From the NCBI RefSeq assembly GCF_009389715.1, contig NC_052393.1, positions 5,704,001 to 5,768,000 of the forward strand: a stretch of DNA of 64,000 nucleotides, written 5' to 3'. The notes beneath the pieces were generated by a model. That model searched no databases. It saw only the letters and a list, made by a program, of their open reading frames with translations, and was not told the DNA's origin. This document shows positions 25,406 through 38,531 of this stretch, piece after piece. The DNA is from Phoenix dactylifera (lineage: Eukaryota > Streptophyta > Magnoliopsida > Arecales > Arecaceae). Position 1 is the stretch's first letter, and each line of letters starts with the position of its first letter. The translations under genes and the position numbers were made by a program.

Positions 25406-26124
25406 AAAATGTTAATCCTGCATAAACATAAAGAAAAACCAACTTCAATTTTAAGAATATGATGTTTTAAGGATAGTCAACAAAGTTTAGGGCTTATACA
25501 AGAAATACAACGTAAGATGAAACATAATTCTAGATTGTTATACACTATCCCTAAAGCAATCCATGTTTTAAGGATTGATTAACAAAGTTTAGGGCTTATA
25601 CAAGAAATACAATGTAAGAGGAAACATGATTCTAAATTGTTATACATTATCCCTAAATCAATCCATTGGTTCAACAGGCCACAGCCCAAGAATTAGATGA
25701 TCAATATAATTTTCTGATCAATGGACTTCTGCTGGATCATCATAGAGGGAAGCCTGATTGTTAAATGTCAACAACATTGACTCATTAAGTTGAAGCCCCT
25801 GTTAACTGGAGGTCCTTTGATTAAATGATTTCCCAATGAGCAAGTGAACCAAAAGGAAATGAAGGATTCATCTTAAATAAGTCGCCTTTTTAGCAGGCCC
25901 TGCATTCTATGCCTGCTACCAAGTAACTTCAAATATATTAGTAACAAGTTCAAACATGTTGGTGGCAAGTTGACATCTGGGAAAAATATAGCAGCAGAAA
26001 ATTCATATGTAGTGAAAGACCGATTTCAAACCATGACGAAAGGGGGTTGAGATATGATACCACGGAATGTGACCCTAAAGAATCAAGACACTCTCCCAGA
26101 TATAGCAGATCTTCCCAACACAGG

Positions 26125-26245
26125 GAGCAGTAAGAGACAAGCTGGAATCCTCGGTGCTGAAGTTCGGTCTGAGTGAGTGACTTAGCCATAAGAACCTTCT
26201 AAGCAGTGAAAGCATGTCTCGGGATTCGATCCTTGTGCCAAATCA
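26125..26245. other. Insertion in copy B with a B-box-like motif
   Basis: About 120 bp present in copy B and absent from copy A. It contains GGGATTCGATCC near 26220, close to the Pol III B-box. It could be a SINE fragment, but no clear A-box or tail was recognised. Confidence 0.25.
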
Positions 26246-29200
26246 AGTTCCACAAAGGATAGAATGAAATAGTAAATACAGTGATAACCTAATGTGAATT
26301 GTTTTTTGCCAACAATCACTAATAATATAACAACAACAACAACAATATGATGATGACGACATGATGAGGATGATGATGATAGTAACAGTAGTGTGATGTG
26401 ATTATGCGAATACACTTTCGGTGTAAGAAAGTTGCATTGAAGACTGCATAGCCAGAATTACCTTAGGGGTATACAGAACACAGATACATTATGTCTAAAT
26501 ATATTATGCTTGAAAAAATGGTTTTTGCATGTTTGATTAATTATCGGAAAGCGACACATTTCAAAATGGCTTATGTTTGGTTGAGCATTAACTTTTTTTT
26601 GGAAAGTTGTGTAAAATATTTATAATCTAGAAAAAGAACTTATCTTATTTTACTTAAAAAGCATAAGAGCATTTTTAAAAAGAAAAAAATATCCCAAGAG
26701 AAAACTATTGGGCTTTCCCAATGTGCTATATGAGTTTTTCTTCTATAAATATAAAAATTTTATTTTCAAAAAAAAACTACTTTTCCATTTCTTTCTATTG
26801 AAAACTTCAACTAAATATAAATACGAGGCATTTCTTAAATTTTTCTCGTTGACCATATTTTCTTTCCTCCTATTCTTGCTAACCAAACGAGATCAGAAAC
26901 TCGGGTAGAATAATTTTTTAGTAAAGTTGGTTTCCACGATCATTATTATCTCCATTCTATCGTCATATTCATTACCAAACAAGTTTGAAGTTTTCAATTT
27001 TTGCCAAAATAATAATAATAATAAATTTTATTTTTTTTAAAAAAAAGAAAGCTAGAGATAGGAAACCATGCCAAATGCTGCCCTAAATAATTTCACGAAC
27101 ATCGAGCAAACATCAGCCATGACAACTATTATAGGTGTCAAAATAATTGTTTTGGTAGAGATCTATAATTAGATCATTATAATTAATTCTCATCTCTACA
27201 AAGTGCATGCATCGTCAAACATGGCTTCTAAGAAGGCAGCATGGATCACAAAGCCACAGTACAACAAATCATCATTGCCACTCATCTAATCGTCTGTGGC
27301 TTCAATTATTGCCACGAGAAGCTTTCTGGATCTAGTCATAAGAACCTCTCGATCATCTTTCACCTATACAGGAAAACCATAATTAGATCATTATAATTAA
27401 TTTTGTCACAGGGAAGTTCAGAGCAAAGCTTATTTAGTTCATCATATTTGGCCATGGAGATGGCGTGATCTCTCGGGCAGCGAGGCACTGGACGATGAGT
27501 GCAGATGTCTCTACTGCAACCAATGGCCTCTGATCTTATTTGGAAAATGGGGATAGGGTTTGGGTTCGATGATACACAACCAGGTAGCTTGAGGAGTATA
27601 ATTAGCCACTAGCCCAAGTACAAGTCATTCTGTGTGAGCCATGAGGGACCTTTGCCTAGGAGCCATCTATTACATTTGTTGACTTTGAGGTATGTATGCT
27701 TGGCTTGCAAGGTCGTAACATGTAAAGTGGGGATTGAACTACTATCATCAATTGTAACATATTTTTGATTTCTCAATTATAACTGCTCCGCCAAAATCCG
27801 ACCGATTGAACTGAATGCGCGGATGAATGGTGACTAGCTAGTTCTACTTAGGGTATTCAGACTAGTTTGCTTGGATTAACATATCTGCTTGGAGCTGTCA
27901 TTCTGACCTAAAAATAGACAAAAAAAAAAACACCGAAGATTGCCGGATTTTGTTTGGCGGGAATCCACCGATGCCTAAGTCAGAAAAATATTTTGGAAAA
28001 CAAGTGAGGCTTGAGAGAAAGTAAGAGAGTGTAAAAATATTTGTACCTCAAGATACCCCTAGAAAGATGAACTGTAACATGGAGTCTTTAATGGAGGCCA
28101 CATGGCAAGCTTCCATCGGCCCGTTAGATTAGCAAAGGTCGGATTCAAGGCATATCCATAACCTTTATAACATTTTACCCATTGAGTGGATTTAATAAAC
28201 CAAATCCCAACGGGTGCTATTATTCAAATTGGAACAATTAAGTTAGGGCATGAGCTGGTTCTTGTATTCTTGCGAACAAGCACGCTTGGTGCATGCTGGA
28301 GGGAGTTGTAGATGAGATAGTATTCAACTATGTCTTGTATAGACATCAAATTGGCTCATGTTGATCAATAGATCCAAAATGCAATCCATCAGTTAAGTTA
28401 CAAATAACATATTAATAGTTGTTAATGAAGCTCTATCAAGATTCTAGTGTAGATACTGCAACCACATGTTTCAATTTACAGCCAATGATATGGGACACCC
28501 AAGTAGTCCACAAGTTCCATTGAATCAGTTTTTTAACAAATACGCAAACCTGATAAACCGAGCAGTTGGTTGAATGCTAGTCAATGGGGCTTAAAGATTG
28601 ACCTGTGGAGATTGGAGAAAGAAGAGGGTGGACCAAAACTTTTAGATCCACCTAACTTTACCTTATGATTTTCCTCAAGTTATGAACAAAAGTTGATTTT
28701 TTAATTAACCTAGAAAAAACAAGAGAAAAAAAGTTCATTTAATTAAGATTTGGATTGAGTTAGATCAAGTCTCACTGGCTAAGGTTGGGTTCAATTTTGG
28801 GCAAACCCAACGTTTTGGCTTTGACCTATCTAGAAAATTCATGTTTAACTATTTTAATCATTAGATGAGTCTATACAAAGATCTTGGGGGAAAAAAAAAG
28901 GTGTAGGTCTCAGAATTTATATACCCAGCATGCTTAAAATATTAAAAATATTCACACAAACTTTCATCATGGTTTGAGTGTCCTTCACCATGTTCAATCG
29001 AATTGTTGATGCCTAGGTTATATAAAACTTGCATTCTTCAGAATTCAACAATAAATGTGGTCATTAACCTAGTGTTCTCAATTAAGTTCAATGGCCGATT
29101 ATTGGAGTTTATATACAATGGTGTATCTAAACATGATTAGGGAACTGCAGAGGAACATACTGTCAAATTTTCATCTGTCCTATTTCATGTAGTGATGCTA

Positions 29201-29352
29201 AATTAATTTTGCAATCTGAAAACAGAAACTAAATTTAAAAATCATTAATGAACTAAAAGAGGACTTACTGTAAAACTTTTGTTTCCTAAATCTTCATAGT
29301 AACCGTTGAACCATGTTGCAATCACCGTATGCAAAATCAAAAAACATATATT

Positions 29353-29694
29353 TTTATAGGGAGTTGAATTTGGCTATACTCAAGCAGATCTCTACTCGGA
29401 TTCGATCAAATCTAAATCGAACAATGAAAATCTCATATCAATAATCCAAGCTATTGGATATGATCTACTACCTTGAAACTACTTACCCAAAATCATATGA
29501 TTTGGAGATCCCTAGCATATGCATCAAGTAATCAAATATATATATATATATATTGATATTATTCAGACTATCCAATTTTTCAACCATCTAATGCATTGAC
29601 TAGGGATCTCCAAATTATATGATTTTTTGTATGTAAGTAATTTAGAAGTAATAGATCTGATCTACTAGTTTAGATCATCAATGTGGGACTTTCA
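29353..29694. mobile_element. Foldback (inverted-repeat) element, right arm truncated
   Basis: Inverted arms meet around a TA run at 29536-29552. AATCATATGATTTGGAGATC on the left pairs with the reverse complement of GATCTCCAAATTATATGATT on the right. The outer part of the right arm, present in the right copy at 38532-38961, is deleted here. Confidence 0.6.
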
Positions 29695-30619
29695 CATATA
29701 TATTATCCCTTGCAAGACTAACCACATATATGCTCGCCCATTGAAGATTGCTAATGCCTTGATTACCATCTGATTCTCCTTCCTGTATTTTAGATGATGG
29801 TTCTTCTCATGCCAATAACCATGAAAGCTCACATCCATGCCTTCAAAAAGTAGAGGTTCCGTTTCTCTGCTTGATAACGGCTATAGCTCAACGAGGATTT
29901 AGTCGGAAAAAACAACGCACATATAACACTAAATAAGTATATCATGCATTTCAAAGGAGCAAGACAAAAACATAGTCAATTGTTTAAAACAATGCATACA
30001 ATCATTGTTAATTAGCTAACAAACATATAACACATTATCGTGGAAACATTCATTTCATACAAGATATAATCAACTCTCCATCCCACTCAGATGCCCAAGG
30101 GTTCTAAGTTTTCTAAACCTAGAGTTCTCGGCAATCTTTGTGAATGCTCGAGAAAGAAATGGACCAAGGTTACGAATTTTTTTGGTTGAAAAATAGATTG
30201 GAGTCTATAAAAGAAGCTTGAGATATTTTGAGATCTTGTTCAATATTCTAGGAAGATAATAAAATATCCACAAACATAGTGACCTCAAATTTAATTACTA
30301 TATAAAAATAACATTTAAATATTTATTAATTAAAAAATATTTTGAAATTTAAAAGTAATTAATTAGAAATTCATAACACATTTGTCAGAATTTTGAATGA
30401 TATTAGATTATATAAGAAGATAATAAGGATCGAAGTATTGATTATACTCTATTTATTAATATTTGATATCATGGCTCAGATGAAAAGTTTGTATGATGCT
30501 GACATGTTATGGCTCATCTTAGCAACAATGATATTGATCTTCTCACTATATCAAAAGAGCAATCTAGCCTTCTCATCTTAGCCTGCATCTTGTCCACCAC
30601 GATCAGGTTTTGGAATCTT

Positions 30620-31265
30620 CAGATTTTCCTACATATAAATGCGGGAAGATACATAGATCGAGGACCAGGTTTGGATGGCTAAGAACATAAGATTGTTTGA
30701 GAGTGCAGCGGAGGGCCCCTTGGTGGTTGTGATGAGAGCCATGATTGATGCTTCATATTTCATCTGGGTCGCCAGTTTGGAGAGGATCTTGATAGGTGGG
30801 AAAATCTGGGGTCCAAAACCTATAACTTCCTCTGGGTTAACTTCGGTGAGGGGCTGCCTATTGTATGACACGTCTAGGCTACTCATCGAGCTAAGAGTCG
30901 CATGGGACGGCCTTACTCATGCCATTGTAGTTTTGTGGGCCGATGGCATAGTTTTGGAAAGGGATTCTAGAACAATCGCTTCATGGATCAGAGCAGGGAT
31001 GGAGTATCGGGATTCAGGATACATCCTTTCACTATTGGCAGATATCTAGAGACTTATATCGAGTTGCATCTCATGTGTGATTAGACATATGTATAGGGAG
31101 GGCAACAATGTAGCCGATTGTATGGCATCCTTTGTGGCCAGTCACATCGGATTGGTGCTATGGGAGACATCGGCATCGTTGCTTTAGAGATTGCAAGATA
31201 TTTGTATGATTGATGCTAGAGGATGTGTATACTCAAGGGCCGTACAAAATAGCCACTCTAAGAAA
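30620..31265 (+). mobile_element. LINE RNase H fragment (left copy)
   Basis: Frames give LFESAAEGPLVV, ERDSRTIASWIRAG and YREGNNVADCMASFVASHIG, the linker and RNase H C-terminus of a plant L1-type element. The tail is A-rich (about 31259-31271). Short deletions relative to 39890-40610 and frame changes show it is dead. Confidence 0.75.
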
Positions 31266-31737
31266 AAAAAGAGCGAGCTAGCAGATTACTAAGTGACTAG
31301 GAATCTATAGCGTTACTCTCCATGCTTTAATTCTTTGCTCCATGTGTCTTGGTTATGCATGTTTGTATAGACGACATATCATTCATCTTGAAAATGGATG
31401 GTTGTTACTTATTATATTTTCATGCCAAACATGATGAATTGAGAGATGACGACAAACATCTATTTTCGATGGGGGAACATGCATGGCCTTTTGCGGTGTA
31501 AGTTTGCTCCTCCAATAATTTTATTATTTATTTATTGAATGAAAACATATGAGAGCATGACCTAAACTGACTCAAAACGCTTATGTTAAGGCTGAAATCG
31601 GATCAAATATGGATCAAATACCAATATATAAATATCCATATTTCTTATATTAGATGAATATAAATATAGATACAGATGTTAGTCGAATGAAAAAAATTAT
31701 ATTTGTATTTAGATGAATATAAATATAGATACAGATG

Positions 31738-34300
31738 CAGTTCCAGGATCCTGATTTGGAAAGAATTTTCTGCCTACCAACAGGGCTTGTGTCCAGCAAG
31801 TTAAAATAATAATAATAATAATTTAAGGCATATGGAAACAGATGCACCACACAAGAAAACCACTTGAATAGAAAATACCAGATAGTTGGTAAAATTGCTT
31901 TCTGCATATCATTCTACTGGTCTATTCCATCCCACAATCAAGTTAAATAAATGCCTACTGACAGCAACACCTGATGGAATGTTGACATTCGAGCATGTAT
32001 TATGTAATTACTACAATTAATACATGTGGAGGACATGTTTAGACAGTCAAATTATCTAATCTGGAAATTGCCAATGATATTTTGTTGGCAGTTTAAATGA
32101 CATGCAATGTCCAGAGCCAACAAAATTGGTAACTAGCACAAAATCTAAAAATGTTAATATCACTTAAACCAGATTATTTAAGTATGTAAGAAGGGAAAAC
32201 AGAAAAGAGCATTAACTATCAAGCTGAGAATTGCTGAAGTTGCAATCCTATGTCAGAGAACAGGCTACCAAAGCCACTAAGATAAGAGAGACTAAAAAAG
32301 AAATATATTGACTTAAAGAAACTGATAACAAAACATAAAAGGACATGAAAGCAATAGGCAAATATACACATCAAGAAAAATGAATAAATTGAAAATCAAA
32401 ATGAAAAAATAAATAAAATTTGAAATCTTCAATAAACAAAAAAAGAATCAAGTTATGTAAAGAAAAATCAAGTATAAGGAATGAAGGTATTAAAAGAAAA
32501 CGAAAGAAACCACCTGATAGAAATGAAATGCACACTCTAGGCAAAGGAAATGGTTTGATAATTCAGTAAAGCAAATTTAAGGAGAAGGAATCAATCCCAC
32601 AATAAGAAGATTTTAAAAGAAAACCTAGATGTATAAGATTTTATTAAAAAAAACTAAAAATAAGGGAAAAACACTTTTATGGGATTGAAAAAGCAAAATC
32701 ATTTGAAAATAAAACTTAGAAAATGGAACATGATTTAAAATTCAATAAAGCGCATCTATGAAGAGAAAAATCAAGCAAAAAAGGAAAAAGACACTCAAAT
32801 AGAAGGAAAAAAACCAAAGAGATAAATCAACAAAATTAAAGTAATCATAAAGTAAAAAAAACACAAAAGGAAAAATACATACAATTCCAAACGAATATTA
32901 AAATAAGAATATCAACAAAATTTGAAATCTTTTTTTATAGTCAATGAAATCTTCAATTAAAAAAATAAAGATGTACAGTGAATGAAGCTAGAAGTAAGAT
33001 GAGGGAGAAAAAGATGAGAACCACTTTATGAGAAATGAAGAAGAAGATTTACTACACATCAAGCACACAAAAAAATGAATATGAAAAATTGAAACTATCA
33101 TTATAATTTCAAACATTCAATATACAAACGATCCTAGAGAAATTCAAAGAAAGAAGCTCACTTATCAAGTCTAAATCATTTGGAAATAAATTATACACAC
33201 TCAACTAAGAAGGATGATCTAATAATTAAGCCAAAAAAAAGGAGCAATCAACAATAAAAATAATCAAATAAGAAAAAAATAACCAACGAAATTAATGAAC
33301 TCAAAACCAATTGAAGAGAAAATGTAAAAGAACATAAAGCAAAACATACACACAATGAAAAAATAAACAGATAAACATTAAGAATTTATATAATAGCTGA
33401 TAGTTAAATTACAAAAAAAATAAAGAAAGACAAAACTATCACCAAAAGGTATTGGAACTCATAAGAAAACTGTAAATATAAACATAATAACATTAAAATA
33501 CATAGTTATTGAAAAATAAGATGTTAAATATTTGATCACATTAATAACAATGCAATTCAGCTGTTATAAGTTTGCAAGAAGTCAAGTCTTAAAAAACAAA
33601 TTCAACAATCAAGTTAAGAACAGTCAACATGCAGTCCTACTTCAAGGACAAGCTATCATGGATAATCTTGACCCTTATGCTTGTTTCCATGCTCACGTGA
33701 GTTTAGAATTATAGATTTATTCTCAGTCCATCTCTTAGTCACTAGTTGATTAGCCACTAGAAATAATTTTCTCATGTATTGATATTATGCCTTGTGTACA
33801 TGTTTCTCTACAAAATATATGCAAACATAAATGTTTTAATATTTCAACCAACATAACTCCAGACACTTTAAGAACACCTTCTTTTAAAGGTGTTTAACCA
33901 TATTGAAAATGTTCTACAGAAACCCTCAAATAATCAAATAGCAGTAATGGCTGCTCAACCTTCCTACTAGTTAAGGCGTGCTAGGAACTAAAAAAAGATG
34001 GAAGCAAAGATTTGAAGTTAATGTCAGAAACATATAGATGGGAACAGGCTAATACCTGGTTGAAGACTTGCAATCACAATTGCCCAGAATGTCAAACTGA
34101 CTATAGAACATTGCTATGAGATTACAATTAGAAAAGAAAGACTATAGAACGTTAGTTCAAAACAGAAACTACGTTTATTTCAAATTTTCTTTTTTTGTGT
34201 GGAGAAAATAGGTTTTTTCCAACTTCAAAAGAAAGGATATGATAACTAATCGTTAAAACTGAGTACCATGGTTATACCCTGAACGGATCTCAGATATCTC
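31738..34300. other. A-rich spacer between the 5.2-kb copies
   Basis: No gene was recognised. From about 32200 to 33500 the plus strand is extremely A-rich with few T runs, made of variants of GAAAAATCAAG and AGGAAATGG. Loose repeats such as CAGTAAAGCAAATTTAAGG near 32566 and CAATAAAGCGCATCTATG near 32743 suggest a decayed repeat of roughly 180 bp. Confidence 0.4.
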
Positions 34301-34729
34301 ACATCTAGCAAAATCGAAGAAAAAGATATGGTTTTCTAGGATCTGAACCCCGGTATCTCGCATCTTGATGCAAAGAAGACTTACGTCTGGCTTTCTGACG
34401 TTGAAACCAGAAAGAATCTCAAAAACCTCTCAGATTTTCTCATGCTATAACCATCCCAGGCAAATCCAAGGAAAAGAAGGAAAGAAGAAAGAGAGCCCAT
34501 ACCAAGAATCATTCATCGGTAGCTTGCTCCTACATGAGGTGACACCGATAAGGCTTCTTTGCTCAGGAGTCTTGGATCTCTCGAAGAAAGGGAAGAAACC
34601 GTGGAAAGAAAAGGAAAATGATTTTATGAGCGTGGAACCCGAACCGATCTCAGAATTATGAAACAGTTCGCAAGAACCGTAGACTAGATCAAGAATAAAA
34701 ACAAAACAAAAGAAGAGAAAAAGAGGAAA

Positions 34730-35068
34730 TAGGAGATCAAGAAGGAGTTTACCGTCGTTCTTGCACCGTTCACCCGTAGATGAGGCCTCAAAGAAGATGA
34801 ACAAGAACCCAATCTTTCCGTAAGACGCAAGAAATGGAGACCTCTTTCTGGCGACGAAATCAAGACCTTTCAAGAAAGAGATCAGTCGACCTAGAAAAGA
34901 AGGGAGCATAAGGATCGAAGCTTACTTACCTTGGCGGGACAACGGGGGCATCTGCTGAACCCTAGCGAGGACTTCTACCATGAGGGGAAGAGCGGGCATA
35001 GGAGACAGGTCGGAGAGATTTCAAGAGGGCAGAGCGGGCCATCGTCGTCGTGGGGAGATGGATACTTA
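34730..35068 (-). other. Possible 5' exons of an unrecognised minus-strand gene
   Basis: A TATA-like GCTATAAGTATC lies at 35062-35073. Below it an ATG at 35018 opens MPALPLMVEVLARVQQM (other ATG at 35044 in another frame, closed by a stop). A donor AAG/GTAAGTAAG follows near 34930, an acceptor TTTTCTAG near 34896, then an open frame GRLISFLKGLDFVARKRSPF up to a GTAAAC donor near 34754. The joined frame is open, but I do not recognise the protein and see no later exons. It may be leader sequence of a lost gene. Confidence 0.25.
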
Positions 35069-35199
35069 TAGCTGGCTTAAGGCGGTGACCTAACATGATA
35101 CCGTTAAAACGCTTTCGGGCCTCGAAAAAGCTATATTTTATTTTCATATTTTATATAAAAATTTTTTTCATGAAAAACATAAAAAAATTATTTCCTGAC

Positions 35200-35478
35200 G
35201 GAAATCATTCTATTTTATTTTTTCCCAAAAAAATCCTTCAGCATTAAAAAGGCATTAAATACCTAATTTTTATTAAGAGTATAGTAGGAATTATACATAA
35301 TTTTTTCAGAAAAGTGGATCGTTAACCAAACATAAGTACTTTGTAAATCTGTCACTTTCTCATGGTCAACCAAACATGCCAAAAGTACTTTCCTACGCAT
35401 TCTCTTCCTAGAAATCTACTTCGCAGGAATTATATTTCTATTAGGAAAAATGCTTCCCGCGAACCAAACGAACCCCCT
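35200..35478 (-). mobile_element. MITE-like element end (same family as 35815-36190, opposite strand)
   Basis: The right end CGCGAACCAAACGAACC (35458-35474) is the reverse complement of the left end of the neighbouring element. Inside, GTCAACCAAACATGCC and AACCAAACATAAG match the reverse complement of that element's interior. The outer end on the left side is not clear. Confidence 0.4.
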
Positions 35479-35814
35479 ATGTATAGTAACTGGAAAAGAT
35501 AACAACCGTTACTATGGATTAATTAGTATTGTAGGGGCTCGCAATGACACAAATAATACTTGTTATTTGCATTTGCACTGTTTATCAATAAAATAGTTTT
35601 TCTTCAAAATTCAATTTTTAAAATATTTTCTAGAAAATAAAGATGGTACCATCACAAATTTATTAAATAATTATTTTTTGGATAATAATATCATTATATT
35701 TTTATTAACCAATATAACAAGATTATGATAGCCACTATAGGTTTATAACTTCTTATTATTTCAATATTAGTCCTGCCTTTGTTTCCAATTTTTAGGATTC
35801 TCTTGGGAGTATAG

Positions 35815-36190
35815 AAGGTTCGTTTAGTTCGCGGAAAGAATTTTTTCTCACCGAAAAAAACTGATGTCTAGATAAATTATGTTTAAAAAAATAGTTTTCG
35901 CATGTTTGGTTAATTATCGGAAAGCAACACATTTCAAAATAGCTTATATTTGGTTGATCATTAACCTTTTTTCTTTTTGGAAAGTTTGTATAAAATATTT
36001 ATATCTAGAAAAAAAATTTCTTATTTTATTTAAAGGCTTAAGAGCATTTTTTTTAAAAAAAAATACCCCAAGAGAGAATTATTGAACTTTCCCAATGTCC
36101 TATATGAGTTCTTCTTTCCTCCAAGGCATTTCTCAAATTTTTATGTTCGACCATATTTTCTTGCCTCCTCTTCTTGCGAACCAAACAATA
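35815..36190 (+). mobile_element. MITE-like element with GGTTCGTTTGGTTCGC-type ends
   Basis: It begins GGTTCGTTTAGTTCGCGG at 35818 and ends with the inverted counterpart TTGCGAACCAAACAATA near 36175-36190, enclosing AT-rich non-coding DNA. A copy lacking the left end lies at 26491-26895 in the left duplication unit. Confidence 0.5.
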
Positions 36191-37104
36191 TCAAAAACTT
36201 AGATAGAATAAGTTTTTAGTAAAGTTGGTTTCCACAATCATTATTATCTCCATCCTATAGTCAAACAAGTTTGAAGTTTTCAGTTTTTGCCAAAATAATA
36301 ATAATAATAAATTTAATTTTAAAAAAAGAAAAAAAGCTAGAGAACGGCAACCATGACAAATGCTGCCCTAAATAATTTCACGAATATTGAACAAACATCA
36401 GCCATTACAACTGTTATAAGAGTCAATAAATTTTTTGGTAGAAATCTATAATTAGATCATTATAATTAATTCTTATCTCTACAAAGTGCATGCATCGTCA
36501 AACATGGCTTCTAAGAAGGCAGCATACATCACAAAGCCCCGGTACAACAAATCATCATTGCCACTCATCTAAGCATCTGTGGCTTCAATTATTGCCACGA
36601 GAAGATTTTTGAATCTAGTCATAAGAACCTCTCTGCTGCAGCCAATGGCCTCTGATCTTATTTGGAAAATGGGGATAGGGTTTGGGTTGGATGATACACA
36701 ACCAGGTAGCTCGAGGAGTATAATTAACTACTAGTCCAAGCACAATTCATTCTATGTGAGTCGGGACCTTTGCCTAGGAGCCATCTATTACATTTATTGA
36801 CCTTGAGGTATGTATGCTTGTTGCAAGGTCGTAACATGTAAAGTGGGGATTGAACCATTATCATCAATTGTAACATAACCAATTGAACTGAATGCGTGGA
36901 CGAATGATGACTAACTAGTTCTACTTAGGATATTCAGACTGGTTTGCTTGGATTTGCATATCTGCTTGGAGCTATCAGTCCGATCTGAAAATAGACAAAA
37001 AAACACCGAAGACGGCAGATTTTGTTCAGCGGAGATCCTTCGATGCCTAAGTCAGACAAATATTTTGGAAAACAAGTGAGACTTGAAAGAAAGAAAGAGA
37101 GTGT

Positions 37105-37265
37105 AAAGAGGGACCTGGATAAACGTTAACTGGGGAGGCCTCTTCCTTACACTCCGAATCAGCTGGTCCAACGCTTAGATCTTGTAAAGTTATTTCATGC
37201 AGTTCCTTCTTTGCCCCTCGATTCACAAATGTTCGTACCTCAAGATCCTCTGAGTGTTGTTTATA
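37105..37265 (-). pseudogene. Exon-like open frame of unknown origin
   Basis: The minus strand holds an open frame reading DLEVRTFVNRGAKKELHEI and then SVGPADSECKEEASPVNVYP, ending at a possible donor CAG/GTCCCT near 37116. The composition is protein-like (charged, balanced), unlike the AT-rich surroundings. I do not recognise the family. In the left 5.2-kb copy all but the edge is deleted. It may be an exon captured or left behind from a broken gene. Confidence 0.3.
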
Positions 37266-38531
37266 TAGGGTGATGGAGGCCACATGGCAAGCTTCCATTG
37301 GCCCGTTAGATTAGCAAAGGTCGGATTCAAGGCATATCCATAACCTTTATAACATTTTACCCATTGAGTGGATTTAATAAACCAAATCCCAACGGGTGCT
37401 ATTATTCAAATCGGAACAATTAAGATTAGGGCATGAGCTGGTTCTTGTATTCTTGTGAACAAGCACGCTTGGTGCATGCTGGAGGGAGTTGTAGACGAGA
37501 TAGTATTCAACTGTCTTGTATAGATATCATCAAATTGGCTCATGTTGATCTATAGATCCAAAATGCAATCCATCAGTTAAGTTTCAAATAACATATTAAT
37601 AGTTGTTAATGAAGCTTTATCAAGATTCTAGTGTAGATACTGCAACCACATGTTTCAATTTACAGCCAATGATATGGGACACCCAACTAGTCCACAAGTT
37701 CCATTGAATCAGTTTTTTAACAAATACACAAACCTGATAAACCAAGCAGTTGGTTGAATGCTAGTCAATGGGGCTCGAAGATTGGCCTGTGGAGATTGGA
37801 GAAAGAAGAGGGTGGACCAAAACTTTTAGATCCACCTAACTTTACCTTATGATTTTCCTCAAGTAATGAGCAAAAGTTGATTTTTTAATTAACCTAGAAA
37901 AAAAAAGAAAAAAAAAGTTCATTTAATTAAGATCTGGATTGAGTTAGATCAAGTCTCACTGGCTAAGGTTGGGTTCAATTTTGGGCAAACCCAACGTTCT
38001 GGCCTTGACCTATCTAGAAAATTCATGTTTAACTATTTTAATCATTAGATGAGTCTATACAAAGATCTTGGGGGAAAAAAAGGTGTAGGTCTCAGAATTT
38101 ATATACCCAGCATGCTTAAAATATTAAAAATATGCACACAAACTTTCATCATGGTTTGAGTGTCCTTCACCATGTTCAATCGAATTGTTGATGCCTAGGT
38201 TATATAAAACTTGCATTCTTCAGAATTCAACAATAAATGTGGTCATTAACCTAGTATTCTCAATTAAGTTCAATGGCCGATTATTGGAGTTTATATACAA
38301 TGGTGTATCTAAACATAATTAGGGAACTACAGAGGAACATACTGTCAAATTTTCATCTGTCCTGTTTCATATAGTGATGCTAGGATAATTTTGCAATCTG
38401 AAAACAGAAACTAAATTTAAAAATAATTAATGAACTAAAAGAGGACTTATTGCAAAACTTTTGTTTCCTAAATCTACATACTAACCGTTGAACCATGCTG
38501 CAATCACCGTACGCAAAATCAAAAGATATAT

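Larger units (their letters stand above)
23888..26413. repeat. Tandem duplication, copy B (about 2.5 kb)
   Basis: Second copy of the 21584-23851 segment, offset about 2.31 kb. It is longer because of a local 100-bp internal repeat (about 25460-25660, the ATGTTTTAAGGAT...AGGGCTTATACAAG block occurring twice) and an insertion of about 120 bp near 26125-26245. Confidence 0.9.
26491..31737. repeat. 5.2-kb direct duplication, left copy
   Basis: The sequence from ATGTCTAAATATATTATG to the ATAAATATAGATACAGATG near 31737 matches 35864-41078 in the same orientation with high identity (my estimate from reading, above 90 percent). It contains a partial MITE (26491-26895), a foldback element (29353-29694) and a LINE fragment (30620-31265). 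No intact gene was recognised. It carries private deletions against the right copy: about 130 bp near 28040, about 110 bp near 29695 and short ones in the LINE fragment. Confidence 0.92.

Noticed and set aside
34320..34370. Minus-strand GGTTCAGATCC as a tRNA B-box
   Set aside because: No A-box at the proper distance and no acceptor stem.
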